From positions 1,674,001 through 1,738,000 of the forward strand of contig NZ_QPER01000002.1 in NCBI RefSeq assembly GCF_009455635.1: a stretch of 64,000 nucleotides of DNA. Direction: 5' to 3'. Numbering within the stretch: position 1 is the stretch's first letter; every line of letters begins with the position of its first letter. The stretch comes from Paraburkholderia agricolaris (GTDB lineage: Bacteria; Pseudomonadota; Gammaproteobacteria; Burkholderiales; Burkholderiaceae). The notes beneath the pieces are model-generated. The model was not told the origin of the DNA, made no database searches, and saw nothing but the letters and a program-made list of their open reading frames with translations. Both the position numbers and the translations under genes were made by a program. Shown here piece after piece: positions 19,602 through 28,324 of the stretch.

Positions 19602-20789
19602 ATGAAGTACTCGAATCTGGTCGAGCGTTTGCAAGGCAAGCGCACGTCGGCGTGGGAAATCCACCGTGCTGCCCAGCAGGCGCTCGCCAATGGTGAAGAC
19701 GTGATCGTCCTGAGTGTGGGCGACCCTGACTTCGCGACACCCGCGCCGATCGTCGAACGTGCAATCGAGGCGTTGCGCGGCGGCGATACGCATTACAGCG
19801 CCGTATCGGGGCGTGAGCCGCTGCGTGCAGCGATTGCCGAAGAACATGTACGCACCACCGGTTGCGCCGTGAGCGCGGCCAACGTGATCCTGACGGCGGG
19901 TGCGCAGAACGGCGTGTTTGCTACATCGCTGTGTCTGCTGGAAGCAGGCGACGAAGTGATCGTCCCCGAGCCGATGTATCTCACGTACGAGGCCTGCGTG
20001 CGCGCGGCGGGCGCCACGCTCGTGCCGGTGCCGGTCGACCCCGCGCGGGCGTTTCACCTCGACTGCGACGCGCTCGAAGCGGCGATCACGCCGCGCACCC
20101 AGGCCATCTTCTTTGCCACACCCTGTAATCCGACCGGCGTGGTGATGCCGCGTGCCGACCTCGAACGCATCGCGCGGCTTGCCTGCCGGCATGATCTATG
20201 GGTGCTGTCCGACGAGGTCTATGCCGATCTCACATTCGAGCGCGAGCACGTCAGTATCGCCGCGATGCCGGGCATGGCGGAGCGCGCGGTGACGCTCGGC
20301 AGTCTGTCGAAATCGCATGCCATGGCGGGCTGGCGCGTGGGTTGGGCAATCGGGCCGGCTCCCTTGATCGAGCATATGGGGCGGCTCGCGCTGGCGATGC
20401 TTTATGGCTTGCCGGGTTTCATCCAGCAGGCCGCGCTGACGGCTCTGCAAAGCAAGGCGCCGATCGTTGCCGGGATGCGCGAGCTATACCGGCGTCGTCG
20501 CGACGTCGTGTTCGAACGGTTGCACCACGTGCCGGGTTTGCGTTGCCTGTTGCCGGAAGCCGGCATGTTCATGATGGTCGATGTCAGCGGCACGGGTCTC
20601 GACACGGTCGATTTCACCTGGCAGCTGTTTCGTGCTCAAGGCGTATCGTTGCTCGACGCCAGTGCGTTCGGCGAAACGGCGAACGGGTTCGTGCGGCTGG
20701 GTTTCGTAGTCGACGAAGCGAGCCTGATCGATGCATGCGAGCGGATTGCCGCATTCGTCGGCGGATTGCCGGCGCACAACCGGGCGTAG
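19602..20789 (+). CDS. PLP-dependent aminotransferase, class I/II
   Basis: Cytoplasmic amino-acid aminotransferase of 395 residues, fold type I. Visible residues: NPTG at 176-179, Asp204 in LSDEVYADL (pairs with the PLP ring nitrogen), Schiff-base Lys237 in SLSKSHAMAGWRVGW and a substrate-carboxylate Arg near the end (FVRLGF). GGGGTGAG precedes the ATG. The amino-acid substrate cannot be read from sequence; the SLSKSHAMAGWR form is common in basic- or aromatic-acid aminotransferases of Burkholderia. Monocistronic, between rpoN and the S10 peptidase. Confidence 0.92.
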   Translation: MKYSNLVERLQGKRTSAWEIHRAAQQALANGEDVIVLSVGDPDFATPAPIVERAIEALRGGDTHYSAVSGREPLRAAIAEEHVRTTGCAVSAANVILTAGAQNGVFATSLCLLEAGDEVIVPEPMYLTYEACVRAAGATLVPVPVDPARAFHLDCDALEAAITPRTQAIFFATPCNPTGVVMPRADLERIARLACRHDLWVLSDEVYADLTFEREHVSIAAMPGMAERAVTLGSLSKSHAMAGWRVGWAIGPAPLIEHMGRLALAMLYGLPGFIQQAALTALQSKAPIVAGMRELYRRRRDVVFERLHHVPGLRCLLPEAGMFMMVDVSGTGLDTVDFTWQLFRAQGVSLLDASAFGETANGFVRLGFVVDEASLIDACERIAAFVGGLPAHNRA

Positions 20790-21072
20790 GCGGAAGCGGG
20801 CGCAAAGAACGCTGCTGGGACCTTGGACGCAGGTGAGCCGCTGGCGGGGGCAGGATAGATGGTCGGCTTTCTTAAGTGTTTCGAATTGCTTTCGTTTCCC
20901 CTCGAAGAAGCAACGCGATGCAGGGGTAGGGGCTTATTTGAGCCGGTTAGAGTCCGTTAGAGCCCATTTTCGATTGACGTCGTTCATGCTTGCGTCAAGA
21001 ATCGTTCGCCGAGTTCGTCTTAGTCTGGACAGCCGGAACATCGGCGCCTATCGACTCGCGGACGGAAACTGC

Positions 21073-22869
21073 ATGGCCATTCGCTTTTATCTCGCGTTGC
21101 GCCGGTCATTGATGGCCGGATCCGTGGCGGCCGCGCTGATTGCGATGGCGCTCGTCTTCGCCGTTATCGCCACGTTCAGTCAGATGTGCGTGGCGGCCGA
21201 ACTGGACGAACCTTCCGCTGCCGCGGCCAGCACGGGAACAGCCGCATTGCCGGGCAGCCCGGCGAGCGCGTCCGGCATGCCGGGTACCCAGGCGGGAACA
21301 GCCGGTCAGGCCGCCGATGCGAACGGTCAGCCAGTCAGGGCGCCTGGCGCCAATCCTGCACGCCCTGGCCGTCCTCTGCGGGTTGCCGCCGCCAGTCAGA
21401 ACGAGTCGGAAGACAACGCGCCGCATAGCGCCAAGCCGGAAACTCCGGCGATTCCGGTGCCGCCGGAGAGCGCCGCGGTGACGCAGCATTCGATCCGGAT
21501 CGGCGGCCGCAAGATCGATTACACCGCGACCGCCGGCAATCTGTTGCTGCGTGACCATAGCGGCCAGGCCAATGCGAGCGTGTTCTATATCGCCTATACC
21601 GTCGCCACGAAAAATCCTTCGACGCGTCCCGTCACCTTTCTCTTCAACGGCGGACCGGGTGCGGGCACCGTGTTCCTGATGATCGGCTCGTTCGGGCCGA
21701 AGCGGGTGCGCACGGCGAGTCCCGCGAACACGCCGCCCGCGCCGTATGTGCTGGACGACAACCCCGATAGTCTGCTCGACACCACCGACCTGGTGTTTAT
21801 CGACGCCGTGGGGGCGGGCTTGTCGAGAGTCGTTGGGCACGGCACGGGGAAGGACTTCTGGGGCGTCGATAAAGACCTCGCCGCGTTTTCGCAGTTCATC
21901 GATCGCTACCTGACGGTGAACCAGCGTTGGAATTCGCCGAAATATCTGCTCGGCGAATCGTATGGAACCGCGCGCGCCGCGATGCTCGCGTATGAGCTGG
22001 GGCAAAACAATATCTCGCTCAACGGCGTGATCCTGATGTCCTCGGTGCTCGATTCCGCGGCGTTTTCACCCGGCTCCGATTTCCAGAGCGAAAGCTACTT
22101 GCCGAGCTTCGCGGCCATTGCCTGGTATCACGACAAGATCGTGCCGAAGCCGGCCAACCTGCCTGCCTTTCTCGACGAAGCCCGCGCGTTCGCCCGAGGG
22201 CCCTATGCGCAAGCACTTGCGCAGGGCGACGCGTTACCGGACGCGCAGCGCGACGAGATTGCCGCGCGCGTTGCGCAGTTCACCGGACTCGACGTCGATT
22301 ATGTGAAGCGAAGCCGCCTGCGTCTCTATCCGTCGCGCTTTCGCGATCAGTTGCTGCGCGATCGATCGCGCAGCGTCGGCCGTTTCGATGCGCGTTTCGA
22401 AGGGCTCGAGTATGACGGCGTGTCCGAGCATCCCGATTTCGATGCGTCGGTGGCCGGGGTGTCGAGCGCTTTCGATGCCGCGCTTCATCAGCATCTGGCG
22501 CAGGATCTGCACTTCACGCCCGTCGACCGCTATCGCGTCTTCAACAACGAGGCGTTGACGCAATGGGACTGGAAGCATCGCGAGTGGTGGGGGGAACACC
22601 TGAACGAGCCGTATGCCGCGGGCGATCTCGCCGAAGCGATGCGGCAGAACCCGCATCTGCGCGTGATGTCGGTAAATGGTTATTTCGACCTTGCCACGCC
22701 GTTCTATGCAACCGAGTACGCGCTTGCGCATCTGGGTGTCGATGCGCCGCTGCGCGCCAACGTGCGTATCGCCTACTATCCGACCGGCCACATGATCTAT
22801 CTCGACGATGCCGCGTTGCATACCCTCAAGCGGGATCTGGCGAGCTTCTATGCGGCGGGCGCGAGCTAG
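21073..22869 (+). CDS. S10-family serine carboxypeptidase-like exported protein
   Basis: Exported peptidase of 598 residues. The N-terminus has a signal sequence or anchor (MAGSVAAALIAMALVFAVIA), followed by about 80 Ala/Pro/Gly-rich residues. The alpha/beta-hydrolase domain has the oxyanion motif FLFNGGPGAGTVF, nucleophile Ser296 in GESYG, Asp539 in NGYFDLATP and His573 in TGHMIYLD, the full S10 triad. Bacterial S10 homologues are poorly studied; a role in C-terminal peptide trimming in the periplasm is an inference. The frame is open upstream to 20731 but lacks coding character there, so I start where the signal peptide begins. Confidence 0.88.
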   Translation: MAIRFYLALRRSLMAGSVAAALIAMALVFAVIATFSQMCVAAELDEPSAAAASTGTAALPGSPASASGMPGTQAGTAGQAADANGQPVRAPGANPARPGRPLRVAAASQNESEDNAPHSAKPETPAIPVPPESAAVTQHSIRIGGRKIDYTATAGNLLLRDHSGQANASVFYIAYTVATKNPSTRPVTFLFNGGPGAGTVFLMIGSFGPKRVRTASPANTPPAPYVLDDNPDSLLDTTDLVFIDAVGAGLSRVVGHGTGKDFWGVDKDLAAFSQFIDRYLTVNQRWNSPKYLLGESYGTARAAMLAYELGQNNISLNGVILMSSVLDSAAFSPGSDFQSESYLPSFAAIAWYHDKIVPKPANLPAFLDEARAFARGPYAQALAQGDALPDAQRDEIAARVAQFTGLDVDYVKRSRLRLYPSRFRDQLLRDRSRSVGRFDARFEGLEYDGVSEHPDFDASVAGVSSAFDAALHQHLAQDLHFTPVDRYRVFNNEALTQWDWKHREWWGEHLNEPYAAGDLAEAMRQNPHLRVMSVNGYFDLATPFYATEYALAHLGVDAPLRANVRIAYYPTGHMIYLDDAALHTLKRDLASFYAAGAS

Positions 22870-22932
22870 CTTCGTCAGTGGCGCAACGTCGGCGAACGGT
22901 ATAATTCGTCCACTTCTTCACCCGCGCCGCCC

Positions 22933-23679
22933 ATGCCATTTCTCCCGATCCAGTCCTTCACGCGCAAACGACTTTCCGACGTGGTGTCCGACCAGATCAA
23001 GCAACTGATCTCGGACGGCGCGCTGATGCCGGGCGACCGGTTGCCGGCCGAACGGGATCTGGCCACGCAACTCGGTGTGTCGCGGCCGTCGTTGCGGGAG
23101 GCACTGATCAGGCTGGAAGCGGACGGCTATATTGAAACGTCGGGGCGGGGCGGTTTTACGGTTGTCGACGTCACCGCCCCGATCATTTCCAAGCCGCTTG
23201 CTGAACTGCTGCTGCAGAATCCGCGTACCAGCGCCGATATTCTCGAACTGCGCCAGGGCCTCGAATCGATTTCGACCGTGTACGCCGCGCAACGTGCCAC
23301 GGCGGCCGATCTGCAGAAAATTACCGAAGCATTCGAAGCGTTGAAGGCTGGCTCGCAGTCGCAAGACCGCGTGAACCTGGCGGAGCTGGACGCCGCGTTT
23401 CACCTCGCGATTGCCGACTCTACGCATAACATCGCGCTTGCCCATGTGATGCACGGCATCCATACGCTGATTCGCGAAGGCATGCGCCAATACCATCGCC
23501 TGATCGACTATGACGAGGCAATGGAAAAACAGTTGATGAGCCAGCATCAGGCCATCTATGACGCGGTCATCGCGCGTGACGCGCAAAAGGCGCGCAAGGC
23601 CGCCGAGCGTCATTTGACCTTTGTGCGTGAAATGTACAAAGACGACGCGACGAAACCTGCGCCGAGCGTGATTTCCTGA
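22933..23679 (+). CDS. lldR: GntR/FadR-family regulator, LldR-like
   Basis: Repressor or activator of 248 residues with an N-terminal winged HTH (LMPGDRLPAERDLATQLGVS and RPSLREALIRLEADGYIE) and a C-terminal all-helical FCD effector domain with metal-ligand pattern (ELDAAFHLAIADST ... HQAIYDAVIARD). Close relatives (LldR, PdhR, GlcC) sense 2-hydroxy or 2-oxo acids. It lies directly upstream of lutABC on the same strand, and a TGGTC-A-GACCA operator of the type bound by this subfamily covers the lutABC promoter, so lactate control of lutABC is likely. Confidence 0.88.
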   Translation: MPFLPIQSFTRKRLSDVVSDQIKQLISDGALMPGDRLPAERDLATQLGVSRPSLREALIRLEADGYIETSGRGGFTVVDVTAPIISKPLAELLLQNPRTSADILELRQGLESISTVYAAQRATAADLQKITEAFEALKAGSQSQDRVNLAELDAAFHLAIADSTHNIALAHVMHGIHTLIREGMRQYHRLIDYDEAMEKQLMSQHQAIYDAVIARDAQKARKAAERHLTFVREMYKDDATKPAPSVIS

Positions 23680-23812
23680 TTCCGCCGGGTGTCTGATGTT
23701 CTGGTTTATCTGAGCTTTCGAACTTCGTTCGCGCTCGCCTCGCGAGTGGCGCCTTGCGCACCTGCGCTGCTTCCTGACGACCCACCCAGCTCGCTCCTGC
23801 TGTGATTTCCGG

Positions 23813-23857
23813 TTGACACCGTGCGGTGCGCTCCTTATATAATTCATGGTCAGACCA
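23813..23857 (+). promoter_or_regulatory. lutABC promoter with LldR-type operator
   Basis: A perfect -35 TTGACA (23813-23818) and a -10 TATATA (23836-23841, 17-bp spacing) or TATAAT (23838-23843, 19-bp) form a strong sigma-70 promoter. The palindrome TGGTCAGACCA at 23847-23857 lies on the expected start of transcription, the classic position for a repressor site of the PdhR/LldR group. Confidence 0.8.
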
Positions 23858-24015
23858 ACATGACCAGTCTGACTGAGTCTTTACAATGCGGCTCACGACG
23901 AATGACCGCGCTGACAGGCCAGACGCATGGCGTCGGCGGAAAATGCCTGCGCCGCGATGATTCCAGCACTAGAGTGGATGAATCGCCGGCCGCCGCCTTT
24001 CTTTTCAATGAGCTT
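23858..24015 (+). other. lutA leader region, about 160 nt
   Basis: Between the operator and the lutA ATG there is an unusually long leader that stays open in the lutA frame (in-frame ATGs at 23860 and 23902). No riboswitch or attenuator fold was recognised. The conserved LutA N-terminus begins only at 24016. Confidence 0.4.
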
Positions 24016-24759
24016 ATGAAAGTCGCCCTGTTTATCCCGTGTTTTATCGACGCGTTCTATCCCGAGGTGGGAATCGCCACGCTCGAATTGCTCGAACGCT
24101 TCGGCATCGAGGTCGACTATCCGCAGGAGCAAACCTGCTGCGGCCAGCCGATGGCCAACAGCGGCGCGCAAGCCGAGGCCGCCGGCGCCGAGCGCGTGTT
24201 CGCGCGCAACTTCGCCGGCTACGACTACATTGTCGGGCCGTCGGCGAGTTGCATCCATCACGTGCGCGAGCATTTGACCGCGATTGCGCAGACCGATGAA
24301 GTCACGAAGGTTCGTGCCAACGCCTATGAGCTGGTCGAATTTCTGCACGACGTGGTCGGCGCGCGCGAGTTTCCATGGGCCGAGTTTCCGCATCGCGTCG
24401 GGCTGCATAACAGTTGTAGCGCGTTGCGGCATCTGAAGGAAGCATCGGTCTCGGAGATCGCTGCGACGCCGTTTTCAAAACCGCGCACCTTGCTCGAAGG
24501 CGTTAAGGGCATCGAGTTCGTCAAACCGTCGCGGCCCGACGAATGCTGTGGTTTCGGCGGCACCTTCTCGGTGACCGAGGAGCCTGTGTCGGTCCGCATG
24601 GGGCAGGACAAGGTCCGCGATCATCTCAATGCGGGCGCCGAGTACATCGTATCGGGCGACATGTCGTGCCTGATGCACCAGCAAGGTTGCGCGGAACGCA
24701 TGAAAGCCGACGCACGTTTCATTCATATCGCGCAGGTCCTTAACGGAGCACGCGCATGA
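24016..24759 (+). CDS. lutA: L-lactate oxidation iron-sulfur protein LutA (LldE)
   Basis: Subunit of the LutABC (LldEFG) L-lactate dehydrogenase complex, which oxidises L-lactate to pyruvate. Length 247 residues, as usual. Two CCG domains are visible: TCCGQPMANSGAQ in the first half and ECCGFGGTFSV in the second, plus single Cys residues (GPSASCIHHV, GDMSCLMHQQGC) that complete the heterodisulfide-reductase-type cluster sites. The start at MKVALFIPCFIDAFYP matches the family; the frame is open further upstream. It overlaps lutB by 4 nt (ATGA). Confidence 0.93.
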   Translation: MKVALFIPCFIDAFYPEVGIATLELLERFGIEVDYPQEQTCCGQPMANSGAQAEAAGAERVFARNFAGYDYIVGPSASCIHHVREHLTAIAQTDEVTKVRANAYELVEFLHDVVGAREFPWAEFPHRVGLHNSCSALRHLKEASVSEIAATPFSKPRTLLEGVKGIEFVKPSRPDECCGFGGTFSVTEEPVSVRMGQDKVRDHLNAGAEYIVSGDMSCLMHQQGCAERMKADARFIHIAQVLNGARA

Positions 24760-26147
24760 GCCGGGTCGATCACGCGAAAGCCGCGGGCGCTTTCATCAGG
24801 AAGACGGAGCATGTCGCGTTTCACGATAAGCGTCTGTGGGATTTGCGCGAGAAGCGCGATGCGCAGGCGCACGGCATTGCGGAATGGGAGACGCTGCGCG
24901 ACCTGGCGTCGGACATCAAGGAACACACGCTGTCGCATCTGTCGGACTACCTCGAGCAGTTCGCTGCCGCGGCTGAAGCCAATGGCGTTGTGGTGCATTG
25001 GGCCGCGACAGCGGAAGAACACAACGCGCTGGTTCACAAGCTGATGTCCGAGCGCGGCATGACCACGCTCGTCAAAAGCAAGTCGATGCTCACCGACGAA
25101 TGCAAGATGCGCGAGTATCTCGAACCGCGCGGCATCACGGTGATGGAAACCGATCTCGGCGAGCGCATCCAGCAACTCGATCACCAGGACCCGAGCCACA
25201 TGGTGGTGCCCGCGGTCCATAAACTACGCGCCGACGTGGCCGAACTGTTCGGCCGCACCATCGGCACCGATCCGAACAACAGCGATATTCATTACCTCGC
25301 CGAAAGCCAGCGGATGAACACGCGGCCGTATTTCGTCGCCGGGAAAACCGCCGGCATGACCGGCTGCAATTTCGCGGTGGCGGAGACGGGCACGGTGGTG
25401 GTGTGTACTAACGAAGGCAATGCCGACCTGTCGGCGAATGTGCCGCCGTTGCATATCGCGTCGATCGGTATAGAAAAGCTGATTCCCAAGGTGTCGGATC
25501 TCGGCGTCTTCATCCGCATGCTGTCGCGCAGTGCGCTCGGTTCGCCGATTACGCAGTACACCTCGCATTTTCGCGCGCCGCGTCCTGGCACCGAGATGCA
25601 TTTCATCCTCGTCGATCATGGCCGCTCGGAGCGGCTTGCGATGGAGGAGTTCTGGTACTCGCTCAAATGCATTCGTTGCGGCGCGTGTATGAATACCTGC
25701 CCCGTGTACCGCCGCAGCGGCGGTTTGTCGTATGGCGGCACGTATTCGGGGCCGATTGGCGCGATCATCAATCCGACTTTCGATCTGAAGCGCTATAGCG
25801 CGTTGCCGTTCGCGTCGACGCTCAACGGCAGTTGCACGAATGTGTGTCCGGTGAAGATCAATATTCACGAGCAGATCTACAAATGGCGCACGGTGATCGC
25901 CGAGCGTCACGAGGTGCCGTTCGTGAAGCAGGAAGTGTTGAAAATGGCGGGACGTCTGCTCGCGAGTCCGACGCTATATCGGGCGACGGTGTCGTCGATG
26001 GGAGGCGCGCTGCGGCGGCTGCCGAATTTCGTGCTGTATAACCCGCTCAATATCTGGGGTCGGCAGCGTGAGTTGCCGGAGGCGCCGAAGCTGACCTTCC
26101 ATACCTGGTACAAGAAGAATCGTGGAGGTGGCAATGGCAACGCGTGA
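24756..26147 (+). CDS. lutB: L-lactate oxidation iron-sulfur protein LutB (LldF)
   Basis: Ferredoxin-containing subunit of the lactate-oxidising complex, 463 residues. The N-terminal LUD domain (AETGTVVVCTNEGNADL) is followed by two 4Fe-4S motifs: CIRCGACMNTCPVY near residue 308-321 and NGSCTNVCPVKINIHEQI. The C-terminal LutB-specific region ends with FHTWYKKNRGG. Middle gene of a tightly coupled operon: 4-nt overlap with lutA, 14-nt overlap with lutC. Confidence 0.95.
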   Translation: MSRVDHAKAAGAFIRKTEHVAFHDKRLWDLREKRDAQAHGIAEWETLRDLASDIKEHTLSHLSDYLEQFAAAAEANGVVVHWAATAEEHNALVHKLMSERGMTTLVKSKSMLTDECKMREYLEPRGITVMETDLGERIQQLDHQDPSHMVVPAVHKLRADVAELFGRTIGTDPNNSDIHYLAESQRMNTRPYFVAGKTAGMTGCNFAVAETGTVVVCTNEGNADLSANVPPLHIASIGIEKLIPKVSDLGVFIRMLSRSALGSPITQYTSHFRAPRPGTEMHFILVDHGRSERLAMEEFWYSLKCIRCGACMNTCPVYRRSGGLSYGGTYSGPIGAIINPTFDLKRYSALPFASTLNGSCTNVCPVKINIHEQIYKWRTVIAERHEVPFVKQEVLKMAGRLLASPTLYRATVSSMGGALRRLPNFVLYNPLNIWGRQRELPEAPKLTFHTWYKKNRGGGNGNA

Positions 26148-26721
26148 AGCTTTTCTGGCGAAGGTGCGCGAGGCGCAGCCGCCGGCGCGTCCACGGCCCG
26201 ATGTGCCGTTGTTCGCTTCGCTGGGCGGGGATTTGCGGGCGCGCTTCACGGCGGCATTGCAGGCGATGGGCGGCACGTGCGTCGACGTGTCGGCGGCGGG
26301 TGACGTACTGGCGCTGATCCGCGAGCGGTTCGGCGAGGCAGCGTCGGTGGCCTCGGCGACCTCCGAAGTGCCCGGCACACGGGAGATCACGGCCGAAACC
26401 GAGCCGGCTTCGTTGCAGGACGTCGAGGTGGGCGTGGTGCGGGCGCGCTTCGGCGTCGCTGAAACCGGTTCGGTGTGGTTCAGCGAGCGCGAGTATGGCG
26501 TCAACGCGCTGGGGTACATCGTGCAGCATCTGGTGGTGCTGCTCGATCCGGCGCAGTTACTTGACGGTTTGCAGGACGTGTACCGACGCGATGACTTTCG
26601 CGACGCGCGCTTTGCTGCGTTGGTCACTGGCCCTTCGGCTACGGCGGATATTGAAGGCGTGCTGATTCGCGGCGCGCAGGGGGTGAGGTCGTTGACGGTG
26701 GTGTGGGTGGCAGGGTTGTAA
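26134..26721 (+). CDS. lutC: L-lactate oxidation protein LutC (LldG)
   Basis: Third subunit of LutABC, 195 residues, a LUD-domain protein (VGVVRARFGVAETGSVWFSE, then LVTGPSATADIEGVLIRGAQ and GVRSLTVVWVAGL). The ATG at 26134 has GGAGG six bases upstream and overlaps the end of lutB by 14 nt; a GTG at 26122 is possible but less likely. No lactate permease gene follows; the next locus is a toxin-antitoxin pair. Confidence 0.93.
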   Translation: MATREAFLAKVREAQPPARPRPDVPLFASLGGDLRARFTAALQAMGGTCVDVSAAGDVLALIRERFGEAASVASATSEVPGTREITAETEPASLQDVEVGVVRARFGVAETGSVWFSEREYGVNALGYIVQHLVVLLDPAQLLDGLQDVYRRDDFRDARFAALVTGPSATADIEGVLIRGAQGVRSLTVVWVAGL

Positions 26722-26786
26722 GGGATCTGGTGCGTGCCTGGCTCCAGGGGGCAACGCCCAATCTCATCCGGGCACGTGTTATACTG

Positions 26787-26834
26787 ACTCAATGATCGGT
26801 ATTTGATCGATTTTTGTTATTAAAATCATTGAGT
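26787..26834. promoter_or_regulatory. Inverted repeat upstream of the AbiE operon, candidate antitoxin operator
   Basis: Perfect 10-bp arms ACTCAATGAT (26787-26796) and ATCATTGAGT (26825-26834) are separated by 28 AT-rich bases and end 40 bp before the antitoxin start. AbiEi antitoxins are known to autorepress by binding inverted repeats in this position. Confidence 0.7.
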
Positions 26835-26874
26835 TGCATGTTGATTTGGATCAACTCTGTGAGCGGAGTTTGTC

Positions 26875-27300
26875 ATGGTCCTCGAAGACCGGCTGAAGAT
26901 AGCAATTGCCAGGCGGGCGTCCGATGTGTTCCTGCGGACCGAGCTTGCCCGTCTTGGTAGCGAGGCCCAGATTGGGCGGGCGCTTCGCAAGCTGCTCGAC
27001 AGTGGGGTCATCGTTAAACTCGGCGTTGGCGTGTATGCAAAAGCCAAGCGTAGTGTCCTGTCAGGCGTACCGATCCCGGTTCAGCCCGTTGAGGTTTTAG
27101 CCGAGCAAGCTTTGACGAAGATGGGGGTCGAGGTCTACCCGAGCAGGCAAGTCGAGTTGTACAACGCGGGTGAAACGACTCAATTGCCGGCCGGTACTGT
27201 GATCAACACCGGCAATCGCCGTATCGTGCGGAAGTTAGGTTTCGGCAATAAAACTGTTCAATATGAAAATAATCTCAGAAGAACAGAAAGAGCTTATTGA
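26875..27300 (+). CDS. AbiEi-type antitoxin (DUF6088 family)
   Basis: Antitoxin of a type IV toxin-antitoxin pair, 141 residues. The N-terminal winged helix reads FLRTELARLGSEAQIGRALR followed by LLDSGVIVKLGVGVYAKAK, the wing that binds DNA; the rest (GTVINTGNRRIVRKLGFGNK) is the conserved AbiEi/DUF6088 tail. GGAG six bases before the ATG. It overlaps the toxin gene by 38 nt. In this system the antitoxin represses the operon and counteracts the toxin without forming a stable complex. Confidence 0.85.
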   Translation: MVLEDRLKIAIARRASDVFLRTELARLGSEAQIGRALRKLLDSGVIVKLGVGVYAKAKRSVLSGVPIPVQPVEVLAEQALTKMGVEVYPSRQVELYNAGETTQLPAGTVINTGNRRIVRKLGFGNKTVQYENNLRRTERAY

Positions 27301-28219
27301 TTCGATTACCGCGGAAGGGCTGGCCGGAAACCTCTCTGCCTTCGTCCTCGAGAAAGATATCCACGTCACTGACGCCTTGCATGCGTTGGCGAAACTTCAG
27401 CATCGGCACATTCAGTTCGTTTTTTGCGGTGGTACGAGCCTGTCCAAGGCGCATGGCCTGATCGAACGGATGTCCGAAGACGTCGATCTGAAAGTGGTGT
27501 TGAATGCCGATCACGGGTTCACGCAAAGCGGCGTGAAGACTCATCTTGGCAAGCTAAAAAACGCTGTAATCGACGCGATGAAAGCGCTGGGCTTCCACTT
27601 CGTCGAAGAAGAAAAACGGGCTCTTAACGCGAACCGTTACTTCGCGTCCGGTTGGCGTTACAACACGCGCTATATCGCTCACACCAGCTTACGACCTCAT
27701 TTAAGCCTCGAATTTACAGTGCGTACGCCGAGCTTTGCCGTTGTGCAAAAACCTATCGGCTATCTGATCGACCGTTTGGCGGGTCGCGAAAGGGCGCCGG
27801 TCCGTATGCCGTGTGTCGCTATCGAAGAAACACTCGCGGAAAAAGTTCTGTCGTTTTTGCGCCGTCACGCGGAACACAGAGCCGGCGTGCGGGAAAAGTG
27901 GGATCAGGCATTGGTGCGCCACATTTACGACACCTATTGCATCGTTGGCTCGAACGCGGCGTTCGTCGATCGAGCGGCTGCCCACTTTAAAGACTGCGTC
28001 GAATACGATCGCGGAGAGTTTCACCATCACGCCGCGTTTGTCGACGATCCGAAGCAATCCATGACCGCGGCTCTAGCGACTGTGGAAACAGAAGCGCAGA
28101 CGAAACGTGAGTATGAGCAGGTGCTGCTGCCGCTTGTCTATGGAGCGATGAGGCCGACGTTCGGAGAGGCCTTCGCAGTGTTCAAGTCCACGGCGTCGAA
28201 GCTTCTGGCGACGCTTTGA
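27263..28219 (+). CDS. AbiEii-type nucleotidyltransferase toxin
   Basis: Toxin of 318 residues of the AbiEii/AbiGii family. The nucleotidyltransferase motif is visible as FVFCGGTSLSKAHGLIERMS followed by EDVDLKVVL, with the GG[TS]-x9-D-x-D pattern. Later basic residues (EETLAEKVLSFLRR) match the family. Such toxins transfer nucleotides to RNA targets such as tRNA acceptor ends and act in phage abortive infection. Codon use and GC here are lower than in the flanking genes, consistent with acquisition by transfer, although I see no integrase or attachment site. Confidence 0.88.
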   Translation: MKIISEEQKELIDSITAEGLAGNLSAFVLEKDIHVTDALHALAKLQHRHIQFVFCGGTSLSKAHGLIERMSEDVDLKVVLNADHGFTQSGVKTHLGKLKNAVIDAMKALGFHFVEEEKRALNANRYFASGWRYNTRYIAHTSLRPHLSLEFTVRTPSFAVVQKPIGYLIDRLAGRERAPVRMPCVAIEETLAEKVLSFLRRHAEHRAGVREKWDQALVRHIYDTYCIVGSNAAFVDRAAAHFKDCVEYDRGEFHHHAAFVDDPKQSMTAALATVETEAQTKREYEQVLLPLVYGAMRPTFGEAFAVFKSTASKLLATL

Positions 28220-28324
28220 GAACCGCTGCACGTCGCACCACTTTCAATAAGGCGTAGGTTAGCCGGTTCTCCGACGGTTTTTGCTATCATCACTGTATAA
28301 ACATACAGGTTTCGTCAAAACCCC

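Noticed and set aside
26740..28240. Mobile element carrying the AbiE pair
   Set aside because: No integrase, transposase, tRNA end or direct repeats were seen around it; only composition suggests transfer.
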